The notes under the pieces were generated by a model. The model did not search any database and had not been told where the DNA came from. It saw nothing but the letters and a program-made list of their open reading frames with translations. This document shows positions 8,359 through 16,834 of a DNA stretch of 64,000 nucleotides, in pieces. The DNA is from Terriglobia bacterium (lineage in GTDB: Bacteria > Acidobacteriota > Terriglobia > Acidiferrales > UBA7541), in contig JAIQEW010000005.1 in NCBI GenBank assembly GCA_020073605.1, positions 186,001 through 250,000 of the forward strand. The letters run 5' to 3'. Every line of letters starts with the position of its first letter. The first letter of the stretch is position 1. A program made the translations under genes and the position numbers.

Positions 8359-9698
8359 CGATAGACGCCGTATTCCTTGCCTGTGTCGATCATAGCGTGC
8401 AGGTTCGCAGGGATGGCATCGTCGATCACCGCGCCTGTCGAGAGAATGTATCCGCCGTCCTGCCCTACATCGTCGATCAAGCTCTTGACGTGTGCCTCAA
8501 CTTGCGCCGTCGTGCCGGCGACAAGCAGCGACGACGGCACGTTGCCGCCAAAGCAAGCCCAGCCCGTGAAGCGCTTCTTCACTTCCCTCAGCTCTGTCTG
8601 GTCGAACATCCAGACCGTCTTGCCGGCGGGAATATCCGGATCGGTGACGATGTCGAGACGTTGGTTGTAACCGCCTTCGGCGAACAGCTGCACAATGATC
8701 CCCTCCTTGATCAGGCCGAGGATGACCGCTTTCAGCGTGGGCCAATAGAAGGTCGAAAAATCCTTGCGGGACATGAAACTATCCGCGCCTTTGTGCAGAG
8801 GCATGAACACAGTCGGAATGCCGGAATGCTTTGCCGCGCGCACGCCGGTGTCGATTGCAAGGGGCACTAATCTTTCCATCGCCGCGAGGAGTTTCTGGGG
8901 CTGGCGGAATTTATCGAGCATGACGGAGCGCGTGCCGCGCAAGGTGTCTCCGACCATGTCAAAGGGCGCTTTCGCAAAGCCTCCGATCCAGCCGGGGAGG
9001 CCGAGAGTGGACTTCGTCGCCGTGTCGATGCTCCGGCACGCTTGGATCCATTCGATTGCGGCTTCGCCTGCTTCCATAAGACGCTTGAGGGCCTGCTGCA
9101 TTTGCGGCATGCCAAACGCAAGGGCAGACAGTCCAGCGGATGGGAACTCAAGAATATCCGTGAATGGTTCCAGAGCCCGCAAGGGGCCGTACGTTCCAAA
9201 GACGCGCGGCAAGTAGGTCCGCAAGAAGAAGTCGCTCGGGTCGTTGATCAACGATTCATATTCATCGGCCCGCATGTATTCACCCTCCACGCACTGGTAT
9301 GGTTCCGTAGGGGGAACACCATGGCCGGGCCAGCGATAGAGCTTGTAATCGAGGAGCTCGAGGGTCTTGCCGGAACCATAGATGGCCGATCCGGCCAAAT
9401 TGTCCGGCTGGAAATCAACGTGGAATTTCTTGAGGGCGTAGCCCAGCTTTTCGTAGTCGTACATCACGTCTTTCGGCGTGACCCCTGCGTAACCACATGG
9501 AAAGAAGCCTGAGGAGAAGCAAACCGGGATACGCTCAGGCTTCTTGAGCGTCATGGCGTCGATAAACATCTGGACGCGGCGCTGATAGGCTTGTTCGACA
9601 GCCGGACTCGCGAATTCGACGCCCTCGGGGAATTTCCACTTCTTTACGCGCTCTACGAACTTCTGGGCGGGCGTCAGATCTTGCTGTTGCGATTCCAT
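8355..9698 (-). CDS. uroporphyrinogen decarboxylase (URO-D) family protein
   Basis: A 447-residue protein of the URO-D superfamily, longer than HemE (about 350) and lacking the HemE N-terminal signature. The start is ATG 9698 with GGGAG upstream. Visible elements include KPERIPVCFSSGFFP near the N-terminus, FMPLHKGADSFMS, and a C-terminal WMFDQTELREVKK/GNVPSSLLVAGT segment typical of URO-D-like methyltransferases and decarboxylases of non-haem pathways. It is the last gene of a minus-strand group with an amidohydrolase and two CoA-transferase subunits, so a catabolic role is more likely than haem synthesis. The substrate is unknown. Its last bases overlap the end of the GGDEF gene tail to tail. 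Confidence 0.75.
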   Translation of the reverse strand: MESQQQDLTPAQKFVERVKKWKFPEGVEFASPAVEQAYQRRVQMFIDAMTLKKPERIPVCFSSGFFPCGYAGVTPKDVMYDYEKLGYALKKFHVDFQPDNLAGSAIYGSGKTLELLDYKLYRWPGHGVPPTEPYQCVEGEYMRADEYESLINDPSDFFLRTYLPRVFGTYGPLRALEPFTDILEFPSAGLSALAFGMPQMQQALKRLMEAGEAAIEWIQACRSIDTATKSTLGLPGWIGGFAKAPFDMVGDTLRGTRSVMLDKFRQPQKLLAAMERLVPLAIDTGVRAAKHSGIPTVFMPLHKGADSFMSRKDFSTFYWPTLKAVILGLIKEGIIVQLFAEGGYNQRLDIVTDPDIPAGKTVWMFDQTELREVKKRFTGWACFGGNVPSSLLVAGTTAQVEAHVKSLIDDVGQDGGYILSTGAVIDDAIPANLHAMIDTGKEYGVYR

Positions 9699-9826
9699 GG
9701 ATGAACTCCCACGTACCACTTCGTCCGGGCAAGAGCCTTCAGTGCAGATGCCCTGGACGGTGTTGCGGCGCCCGCTTCTCATTCCCAGCGCTGAAAGCGA
9801 CAGGATAGTATGGGCGAAAGACCGCG

Positions 9827-10693
9827 CTAACTCGCTGTCTGAGCGGAGGGCAGCTCGATGCCCAGGAGCTTGGCCGCGTTGTGCAGCAGAATCTTGGGGC
9901 GGACACTGTCCTTCAGGGGAAGCGCGGCGAACTCGCTGAGCCAGCGCTCGGGAGTCATCATCGGAAAATCAGTGCCGAAGAAAGCCTTGTCCTGAACGAG
10001 CGTGTTGATGTTGTGAACCGTGGACTCCGGAAAATACTTGGGCGCCCAGCCGGAGAGGTCCATGTACGTATTGCCCTTGTGGCGCAGGACGGCGAGCTGA
10101 TCGTCGTGCCACGGCCACGAGGGATGCGCCATGATGATGCGCATCTCCGGGAACCACGCCGCGAGATTGTCCATGTAAGGGATCGGTTTGCAGTACTCGA
10201 GCGTGATGCCTTTTCCGCCGGGCGAGCCTGCCGCAACGGCGGTGGTTCCGGTGTGAAAAATGACGGGCAGATTCAGTTTAACGATCGTTTCATAGATCGG
10301 GAAGAAGCGCTCGTCGTTGGGATTGAATCCCTGAGCGGCTTGCTGGAACTTCATGCCGCGCAGGCCCATGTCCGCGCAGCGCTTCACTTCGTTTTCGGCA
10401 ATCTTGCCTTTCCAGGGATCGACGCTGCCGAATCCGATGAAGGTGTTGGGATACTTTTTCGCCCACGCGGCCGTTTCGGCATTGTCCATCTTGACGCCCG
10501 AACGAGTCTCGCCATCCACGTCGAAGATGACCGCCATCATTTCGAGGCTTTGGTACATCTCCGCCATCCCGTCGGGATCGGAGGCCCACTTGCCGGTGCT
10601 CATTGGAAGCCCGGCCTTGACCGCCGGGGCCCAGCCCTGCTTGGCGCGCTCGCCAGTCAGGATGTGCACGTGCATGTCGATCGCTTTCAGCAA
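9827..10693 (-). CDS. amidohydrolase family 2 protein (ACMSD-like TIM barrel)
   Basis: A 288-residue metal-dependent hydrolase/decarboxylase. The HxH motif IDMHVHIL sits at the very N-terminus. A central barrel has GLRGMKFQQAAQGFNP and IFHTGTT, the MAHPSWPWHDD histidine follows, and FFGTDFPMM supplies the conserved Asp. The family includes ACMS decarboxylase and 4-oxalomesaconate hydratase. TTG 10693 is chosen because GGAGG lies just upstream and the family begins immediately before HxH; the open frame to 10930 overlaps the CoA-transferase gene and lacks homology. It is 17 bases after CoA-transferase subunit B, so co-transcription is likely. Confidence 0.85.
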   Translation of the reverse strand: MLKAIDMHVHILTGERAKQGWAPAVKAGLPMSTGKWASDPDGMAEMYQSLEMMAVIFDVDGETRSGVKMDNAETAAWAKKYPNTFIGFGSVDPWKGKIAENEVKRCADMGLRGMKFQQAAQGFNPNDERFFPIYETIVKLNLPVIFHTGTTAVAAGSPGGKGITLEYCKPIPYMDNLAAWFPEMRIIMAHPSWPWHDDQLAVLRHKGNTYMDLSGWAPKYFPESTVHNINTLVQDKAFFGTDFPMMTPERWLSEFAALPLKDSVRPKILLHNAAKLLGIELPSAQTAS

Positions 10694-10710
10694 AATGAAG
10701 CCTCCGGCAA

Positions 10711-11400
10711 TCAGCGAGCGGCCGGCGCCGCGAGGAAATTGGCCGGGACGTTCATCTCCTTGCAGTTCGGAGAGACACGCAACGGCGCTTCCGTGTGCGA
10801 CTGGATCGTCTTCGGATCGAGGCCCGGCGCCACTTCGCGGAGAACCAATCCCTCCGGCGTCACGTCGATCACTGCCATGTCCGTAAAGATGTGCGTGACA
10901 CAGTGAGGCGCGGTCAGGGGGAGCGTGCACTTGCTGAGGATTTTCGGTTTGCCCTTGTTGGTGATGTGGGTCATCGTGACGATGACGTTGCGCACGCCGA
11001 AGGCGAGGTCCATCGCGCCGCCGACGCCCGGCACCTTTTCGCCGGGAGTGCGCCAGTTCGCCAGATCGCCGTTCGCCGCGACTTCCAGCGCGCCCAGCAC
11101 GGCGTAGTCAACATGGCCACCGCGAATCATGGAGAACGAAGTGGGATGATCGAAGACGCTCGCACCCGGAAGGAGCGTCACGTACTGCTTCCCGGCATTA
11201 ACGAGGTCGGGATCTTCGTGGCCGGGCTGCGCCAGAGGGCCCATGCCAAGGATTCCGTTCTCGCTGTGGAAGAAGACCTCTTTGTTCGGGCCAATGAAAC
11301 TGGAAACGAGGGTCGGAATGCCGATCCCAAGATTCACGTAGCTGCCGTCCGGCAGCTCAGACGCGACGCGATACGCGATACCTTCCCGTGTGAGCGACAT
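10711..11400 (-). CDS. 3-oxoacid CoA-transferase subunit B
   Basis: A 229-residue beta subunit of a family I CoA-transferase. The N-terminal glycine loop NLGIGIPTLV and the motif HSENGILGMGP are visible; the Glu of SENG is the catalytic residue that forms the glutamyl-CoA intermediate. The length matches ScoB/AtoA/PcaJ. It works as a heteromer with the upstream A subunit, two bases away, moving CoA from succinyl-CoA or acetyl-CoA to a 3-oxo acid such as acetoacetate or 3-oxoadipate. Sequence alone does not fix the acceptor. Confidence 0.92.
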   Translation of the reverse strand: MSLTREGIAYRVASELPDGSYVNLGIGIPTLVSSFIGPNKEVFFHSENGILGMGPLAQPGHEDPDLVNAGKQYVTLLPGASVFDHPTSFSMIRGGHVDYAVLGALEVAANGDLANWRTPGEKVPGVGGAMDLAFGVRNVIVTMTHITNKGKPKILSKCTLPLTAPHCVTHIFTDMAVIDVTPEGLVLREVAPGLDPKTIQSHTEAPLRVSPNCKEMNVPANFLAAPAAR

Positions 11401-11402
11401 TC

Positions 11403-12104
11403 CTACCTTCCTTCCGTGGTGATCTTCAGATATTCGGGATGACGGACCACCTCAACGACATGATCGACGAAGATTCCCGGTGTGTGAACATCCTCCGGAT
11501 CGATGCCGCCAACCGGCACCAGCTCGTCGATCTCAGCGACCACGAACTTGGCGGCGGTCGCCATGGGCACGTTGAAGTTGCGCATGGCCATGCGGTAGTT
11601 CAGATTGCCCAGACGGTCGCCGCGGTAGGCGCGTACGAACGCGAAATCGGCGTGAAGGGCTTTCTCGAAGACCATTTCACGCCCGTCGAGGACGCGAGTC
11701 TCTTTCCCCGCAGCGAGGTCTGTGCCCGCGCCTGTGGGAGTGAAAAAGCCTCCCAGGCCGGCGCCGGCCGCGCGGATTCGCTCTGCCAGAGTGCCCTGCG
11801 GCACGAGTTCGAGCTCGATCTCGCCCTTCAAGTACTTCTCCTGAAAAGACATGTTGCCCGGATTGCTGGGGAACGATGCGATGAGCTTGCGCACCTTGCC
11901 GTCGTGAATCAGGCCGCCGAGCGAGTGCGTGCCCCCGCCGGATCCGTTGTGGACAACCGTGAGGTTCTTCGCGCCCTGAAGCCGGAGCGCTTCGAGGATT
12001 TGCCCGGGCAAGCCGGGATCACCAAAACCACCGAGCAGAATCGTGGCGCCGTCGAACACGCCCGCCACCGCTTCTTTGCACGTCGCTAAAGTCTTATTGA
12101 CCAT
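11403..12104 (-). CDS. 3-oxoacid CoA-transferase subunit A
   Basis: A 233-residue alpha subunit of a family I CoA-transferase. ATG 12104 is preferred over the open frame to 12143 because AGGGG lies just upstream and the protein then starts in the usual place. The CoA-binding signature LLGGFGDPGLP lies about residues 23-33, and a second conserved part reads GVGTFFTPTG-like (GLGGFFTPTGAGTDLA). It is the first gene of the four-gene minus-strand group and pairs with subunit B. The upstream region to 12212 holds no other gene. Confidence 0.92.
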   Translation of the reverse strand: MVNKTLATCKEAVAGVFDGATILLGGFGDPGLPGQILEALRLQGAKNLTVVHNGSGGGTHSLGGLIHDGKVRKLIASFPSNPGNMSFQEKYLKGEIELELVPQGTLAERIRAAGAGLGGFFTPTGAGTDLAAGKETRVLDGREMVFEKALHADFAFVRAYRGDRLGNLNYRMAMRNFNVPMATAAKFVVAEIDELVPVGGIDPEDVHTPGIFVDHVVEVVRHPEYLKITTEGR

Positions 12105-12212
12105 GTCCCCTGTTCCCACCCTTCCTGAACATTGACCGGGCAATTTAGCACGCGCTGCAGGTAAGAATCAAATCGAGGGTTACTGGACCGCAGTGCGATT
12201 TCCCCAATCGGC

Positions 12213-12944
12213 TCAGCTTTCCTTCGGAATCTTCGCCGGCCAGCTCATGCCCCATGAGTAGAAGGCGAGGATGATCAGTACGTCGACCGGCAAGCCGAAG
12301 ACAATGTAGAGCAACGGCATGAACAGGATCGACTTATGGAGCACGAGCGCCTGGAGGAGAATCTGCAAAGGGAGGAATAAGGAAAGATGGCTCATGGTCA
12401 TCGCCGTGAGCAGAGTTTTTCGAATCAGGCCGAAGTCGAAGATGTAGTACGTGAGGCCGAATAGAATCGGAACGAATGAAATGAGCGCGATGGTGTAGCT
12501 CACGATCCCCTCCATATAGCTATCTGGTGTGTGGGGAAAGCGCGCGGGCGCCCACAGAAAAAAGGCCAGCGCCGTGGCCTGGATGAAGAGGACGGCGCGC
12601 AGCAAGTAGGTCACAGGCTTGAAGTTCTGCGAGAAAAAGAAACTTGCGGCGAAGATTGCGATGACCACGGCCGCCGTAACCCACCACGTTTGCGTATCGG
12701 GAGCGAATCCTTCCATCCGAGGGTAGGGAATCGAGAAGCGGATGAAGGGCGTGATCTGATGCTCCCGGAGACCGAGGCCGATATTCAGCGCCAGAAACTT
12801 GAGTCCGAGGGCCAGCGCAAACCGCCACATGCGGCAGAGCCATGGCAATGACACGATCCAGAGAAACGAAAACAACAGAACCATCAGGGCCGACGTGAGG
12901 AGGTCGAGGGGTCCGAGAACGTACCGCGCGAGCGCGCGGTGCAT
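12213..12944 (-). CDS. polytopic membrane protein at the end of the exopolysaccharide operon
   Basis: A 243-residue hydrophobic protein with about six to seven membrane helices (for example LLTSALMVLLFSFLWIVSLPW and LLRAVLFIQATALAFFLWAP) and short loops. No catalytic motif of known acyltransferases or flippases is recognised. It follows the YaiO-like gene on the same strand, so it is probably the sixth gene of the polysaccharide operon, perhaps a YIP1-like accessory membrane protein. The frame is open to 13067, which would overlap the preceding gene by 35 bases as other pairs in this operon overlap slightly; ATG 12944 is chosen because it begins just before the first helix. Confidence 0.65.
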   Translation of the reverse strand: MHRALARYVLGPLDLLTSALMVLLFSFLWIVSLPWLCRMWRFALALGLKFLALNIGLGLREHQITPFIRFSIPYPRMEGFAPDTQTWWVTAAVVIAIFAASFFFSQNFKPVTYLLRAVLFIQATALAFFLWAPARFPHTPDSYMEGIVSYTIALISFVPILFGLTYYIFDFGLIRKTLLTAMTMSHLSLFLPLQILLQALVLHKSILFMPLLYIVFGLPVDVLIILAFYSWGMSWPAKIPKES

Positions 12945-13032
12945 GTTGATGACGCCGCCGCGATGCCCCCGGAAACGGCCGCGGTCGGCAAATCTCGGAG
13001 ATTCGCTCGCGCCGGCAGGAGGCGCGCGGCGA

Positions 13033-13902
13033 TCAGAACTCTTTGAAGAGTCCAAGGCTGCCACCACCTCGCTGGTAGAACGGGCTGTGATAGTAATCCG
13101 CGACGAGATTGAATCCCCAATTCTTGCCGACCCACTGACGCCAGGTGACCGTGAGGGTCTGGCTCGCGAAGCGCGTCAAAACGGCGCTGGGACCGATCAA
13201 CTGATACGCTTCCTGTCCGAAGCCGGCGTTGACGGTGACGTAGTGTTGCTTGTTGCGCCCTTCGGTGACCGCGACGAAGCCGGAAGGGGAGAAAACCAGG
13301 CCGGGATTGCTGATATTGAAGCGGACGCCGTCCTCGATAATCCACGGCCGCTGGAAATAGTACGTGGTGCCGAGGAAGAAACTGCGGTCGCGGTGAACGT
13401 CTTTGGCGGCGTAGTAGCCGAAGCCAAACGTGGTGATGAGCTGTTTCCGCTCGGCCCACTTCCGATTCACGAATGCGTCGGCCCGAAAGCGCGGCCAGAA
13501 AAATCCGCCGACGCTCGAGCCGAGCGTGAGCGAAGCGTACCAGTCGGAGTTAAAATTGTACGTGTCGCCCGCGGCCAGATAGACGCCGGCGTCGCCGAAT
13601 TCATGCTGGCCGTTCACTTCGCCGTTCCAGATGTTTTTCCCTTGCGCGACAACGCCCCGAGCGTAGCCGCCGCTCCAGCGGCCGAAGCCGTTTGAGAGCT
13701 GGCGGTAGCTTCCTCCGGCCTCCACGTAGTTCGTGAGGATCTTCTCGGGCGCCGGAGCCGGGGGAGTCGCGGTGCCAGGAGTTTGCTGAGATGGCTGAGG
13801 AGGATCAGCGGGGATGGCATCCTGCTGCGCGCTCGCTCGCAGCGCGAGTGCGAGACCCAGAATGAGGATCGCGACGATGTGTTGTGGAAGCCGGCGGCTC
13901 AT
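13033..13902 (-). CDS. YaiO-like outer-membrane beta-barrel protein
   Basis: A 289-residue exported protein. A signal peptide (residues 1-25, ending LRASAQ) is followed by a Pro/Gln-rich linker and a predicted beta-barrel of alternating aromatic strands (YVEAGGSYRQLSNG, WYASLTLGSS, FFLGTTYYFQRPW) ending in Phe, as outer-membrane proteins do. The strand pattern matches the YaiO family. Its ATG overlaps the stop of the deacetylase gene by four bases (ATGA), so translation is probably coupled. It may form the outer-membrane pore for the operon's polymer, as the PgaA or PelB barrel does in other systems; this is inference. Confidence 0.75.
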   Translation of the reverse strand: MSRRLPQHIVAILILGLALALRASAQQDAIPADPPQPSQQTPGTATPPAPAPEKILTNYVEAGGSYRQLSNGFGRWSGGYARGVVAQGKNIWNGEVNGQHEFGDAGVYLAAGDTYNFNSDWYASLTLGSSVGGFFWPRFRADAFVNRKWAERKQLITTFGFGYYAAKDVHRDRSFFLGTTYYFQRPWIIEDGVRFNISNPGLVFSPSGFVAVTEGRNKQHYVTVNAGFGQEAYQLIGPSAVLTRFASQTLTVTWRQWVGKNWGFNLVADYYHSPFYQRGGGSLGLFKEF

Positions 13903-15752
13903 CGGTTTGATACCTTGGCCTGCACCTCAAGCTGATTTCCTTCACCCGCGACGACAAGCCACCCGCCGTCATACTGCGCGACCGTGGCTGAGCCACGAAC
14001 GACCGTAGGCTGGCCGAAGCGATTCGTCGGAAACCTCCAGGCCTGATGAGCTAGCGATCCGGAATCGGCAGCTTCCAGAGAGGCGAGCCCTTCGTGTTCG
14101 GTCAGTTTCCACATCACTTTTTTGCGAGAGTTCAGGAAATTCGCGACCTGAGGCATTGTGTACCAACGAAAGCGCCCCTGCGCTTTGAGCTGCGCCGTTT
14201 TTTCCAACCAGTTATGAACCACTTGGCGGTAGGGGAGAATGCCGGGGGGGTGAAAATACGCGAGCCGCACTTCCTGGCGGCTAACGACGAAACCTGTGAG
14301 TGCCGCGAGCCATTGTTGTATGACGGGGAAGGAAACATCCTCTCCACTCAGCTCTTCGAAAGAGGCAGCGCGATCCATCTGGACGATGGGGAAAGACCAG
14401 ATGTTCTGGCCCGACCGCCGGCCATCGCGATACCCCTGGGTGGGGCCCATACCGGCGTCGCCCGTGAAGTAGTAGGCGACGAAGCCGTGCGCTTCCAGCC
14501 ATTGAGTGACCCATTCAGGTTGATCGCCATTCGGCGCGGAATACTCGACGACCGGCTTTCCCGCGACCTGCTCGAGAGCGTCCTTGTTGAGCTGAAGAAG
14601 CGTTTCCATTTCGCTGCGATCGCCGGTTGCGACCTGGGCGGCGAAATAGTTGTGAATCCATCCCCCGTGGCTCCCGATTTCTTCGCCGAGGCCGACGTAT
14701 TGATGGACGAGGTCCTGGCTGGCGGCGTTGTGCAAGACGTCGAAGCCTTTGTGGTCGCCGATCGCGTAGGTGTCCGGTCCGGCGGTGATGTCGATCGAAT
14801 ACGGTCCCTGTTGCAAAATCTTCCAGGAATTCATTTCCTGGAGGGCTTTGATGGCGGCATTGGAATCCACGTGCCAGTTGAGCACCATGCCTCCGACGCC
14901 GTCCGGAACGGAGAGCAAGCGCGGCAATGAAAGCATGTGCGTGGCGAAGTAATTCAAGAAGGAGTGCAAAGGAAGCCCGTCGGTTTGCGTCTTCAGATAA
15001 CCGACCGGCAGATTCACGAACAGAATCGAGCCCTTCGCATAGCGATGGATTCCAGCAGCGATGCCCGCGCTTGAGCGGAGCAGGACCTGGCCCGCATAGT
15101 CTCCCGAGGTGACGAAACTGGGGTATTCCAGATTGCCGTACTGGTAGCGCCTAATCTGGACCTCGAGGGTGTCGATGCTCGCGGGTTTCGACTTCGCCGA
15201 TTCCGCCGAGAAGGGGAAGTATTTCCCGGGCGGGATCCCCAGCTGGTCCATCGCTGGGATCGTCCCGCTGACGTCACCCGAGCGAATCATTGCGCCACCC
15301 AGCGTCTTATAGAGGGCGTAATCAACGCCCGCGAGTTCCGAGAGCCGGGAACGGTCCCCCGGGTAATACCCTTGCAGCGACTCCGTCGCGGCATCATAAA
15401 CGAGCATTAGATTTCCGCCTGCGGCCACGTAGTCGCGGATCGCGCCGACCAGCAAATCGCTGGCCCGCTCGTGGATCGAGTCGGGCAAGATCACGCCCGC
15501 GCATGGCGGCCTGCCAAAGACAGGCCGGAGGAAAGCGGAATCGTGCATGGCTACGACATGGAGCCCTTCTTCGCTTGCGGCATCCAGCCAGACCGTGACG
15601 CGCGGATTGGAAAAGCTCGTTTCATCGGGAACCAAAAGAATCAGGCGGTCAGCTCCGGGGCTGAAATGATCGCGGGGACGCAGCACGAGCCATGCGATTG
15701 CGGCCAACAGGAGAAGCGCAGCGGCGACGACGATGGGGCTTCGTTTCTTCAT
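13899..15752 (-). CDS. PelA/PgaB-like polysaccharide deacetylase with N-terminal GATase-like domain
   Basis: A 617-residue protein starting at ATG 15752, overlapping the upstream stop by four bases. An N-terminal membrane anchor (IVVAAALLLLAAIAWLVL) precedes a Rossmann-like GATase fold (about 35-170, with ILPDSIHERAS and YVAAGGNLMLVYDA) and a polysaccharide-deacetylase-like domain (about 280-520). Candidate metal ligands lie in LNWHVDSN and IGSHGGWIH, with SAPNGDQP further on. The C-terminus is a small beta domain. The His motif spacing differs from classic CE4 HSxxH, so activity needs testing. The GATase plus deacetylase order recalls Pel deacetylase PelA. It should act in the periplasm on the GT2 product. 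Confidence 0.7.
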   Translation of the reverse strand: MKKRSPIVVAAALLLLAAIAWLVLRPRDHFSPGADRLILLVPDETSFSNPRVTVWLDAASEEGLHVVAMHDSAFLRPVFGRPPCAGVILPDSIHERASDLLVGAIRDYVAAGGNLMLVYDAATESLQGYYPGDRSRLSELAGVDYALYKTLGGAMIRSGDVSGTIPAMDQLGIPPGKYFPFSAESAKSKPASIDTLEVQIRRYQYGNLEYPSFVTSGDYAGQVLLRSSAGIAAGIHRYAKGSILFVNLPVGYLKTQTDGLPLHSFLNYFATHMLSLPRLLSVPDGVGGMVLNWHVDSNAAIKALQEMNSWKILQQGPYSIDITAGPDTYAIGDHKGFDVLHNAASQDLVHQYVGLGEEIGSHGGWIHNYFAAQVATGDRSEMETLLQLNKDALEQVAGKPVVEYSAPNGDQPEWVTQWLEAHGFVAYYFTGDAGMGPTQGYRDGRRSGQNIWSFPIVQMDRAASFEELSGEDVSFPVIQQWLAALTGFVVSRQEVRLAYFHPPGILPYRQVVHNWLEKTAQLKAQGRFRWYTMPQVANFLNSRKKVMWKLTEHEGLASLEAADSGSLAHQAWRFPTNRFGQPTVVRGSATVAQYDGGWLVVAGEGNQLEVQAKVSNR

Positions 15753-16834
15753 GCTTTGGGGACCACGCGCCCTTCGTCTCGCGCCCACAGCGTGCCGAAA
15801 ACCAGCGCACCCTCTTCGATTTCGATCGTGGGTGCGCTAACCGTGGTTTGTGCGTGAATGGCGCCGCACCGGGTCCCCGATTCCACGACGATGCCACGCT
15901 CCGCAACGACCGGGCCTCCAACGCGGCAGTCACGACCAATGTGCATCGTGGCGGCGCTGATGAGGCTGCCTTCCACGCATGCGCCGGCATCGACGATCAT
16001 GGCGCTGTCACTTTTGGCGCTACCGAGCACTCGAGCGCCTGCACCGATGCGCAGCTTGCCGCGAGTCACGATGCTGCCGGGAATGACTGCGCCCGGGGGA
16101 ATGTCGAGGTCTTCGTCGTACAGCGTGCGGCCGGCCGGCGCAGACGAGGATTGAGGACCGGCAACGGCATCGGGCGCGCCGGAGGTGACTTGGCCGAAGT
16201 CAGCAGCCGCATCCCCGAAAGAAATGCGAGGCGCGTTCAGGCGCTGGAAGACGCAGCCGGATTGCAGGTCGATCTCCCGATCCGAGGAGACGCGTCCATA
16301 CAGGTCGCAATCGTGTTCCGCACGAAAAGCCCCCACGGCGTGCGCCCAGCGAGTTACTTTGCTCGTGCGCTGCAAGCGAACGTCTTTTTCTCCGAGGATG
16401 GCGCGGTAGGTGTTGCCGTTCCCGCCGATCAACTGGCCCGCCGCGTAGATTTCCTTCACGAACGTCATTCCATCTGGAAGGGCGGCGTCTGCTCCCGCAG
16501 CGACAACCACGCGGCAGATTGCCAGCGGTTTTCCGCCTCGCGTCCAAGTCTCCTTGTCGACGCGTCCGATTAGGAGGTATTCGTCGCCATCCGGCAACTT
16601 GCCCGCTGCGGTGGTGCCCAAGGCGACGCAGTCGCGCAGCGGGCCCTGCAACTCCACCGCTACCTTGCGGAAGCCGTTGGCGAAGTATCGAATCTCTCCG
16701 GCGTGTTGCTGAATGACGTTCAGGGGTTGTGCGTCGCGCTTCAAGCGCAGTTCGACGATTGCGGGCAGCAGCGGAAGCATGAAGATCGCGCCCGCGAGCG
16801 CAACGAGAACCAGAGCTGCAAGCGGGGGATTCAC
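15749..16834 (-). CDS. membrane-anchored bactofilin-like polymer-forming protein
   Basis: A 361-residue protein. The start is GTG 16834, which overlaps the stop of the glycosyltransferase by four bases; the frame is open upstream only as a shadow. One N-terminal membrane helix (ALVLVALAGAIFMLPLLPAI) is followed by a soluble region and then a right-handed beta-helix of short repeats (VIPGSIVTRGKLRIGAGA; GGPVVAERGIVVESGT) as in bactofilins. Bactofilins polymerise without nucleotide and position wall or polysaccharide machinery. Placement between synthase and deacetylase suggests a scaffold for this export machine. The middle section (about 40-220) is not recognised. Confidence 0.75.
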   Translation of the reverse strand: MNPPLAALVLVALAGAIFMLPLLPAIVELRLKRDAQPLNVIQQHAGEIRYFANGFRKVAVELQGPLRDCVALGTTAAGKLPDGDEYLLIGRVDKETWTRGGKPLAICRVVVAAGADAALPDGMTFVKEIYAAGQLIGGNGNTYRAILGEKDVRLQRTSKVTRWAHAVGAFRAEHDCDLYGRVSSDREIDLQSGCVFQRLNAPRISFGDAAADFGQVTSGAPDAVAGPQSSSAPAGRTLYDEDLDIPPGAVIPGSIVTRGKLRIGAGARVLGSAKSDSAMIVDAGACVEGSLISAATMHIGRDCRVGGPVVAERGIVVESGTRCGAIHAQTTVSAPTIEIEEGALVFGTLWARDEGRVVPKA

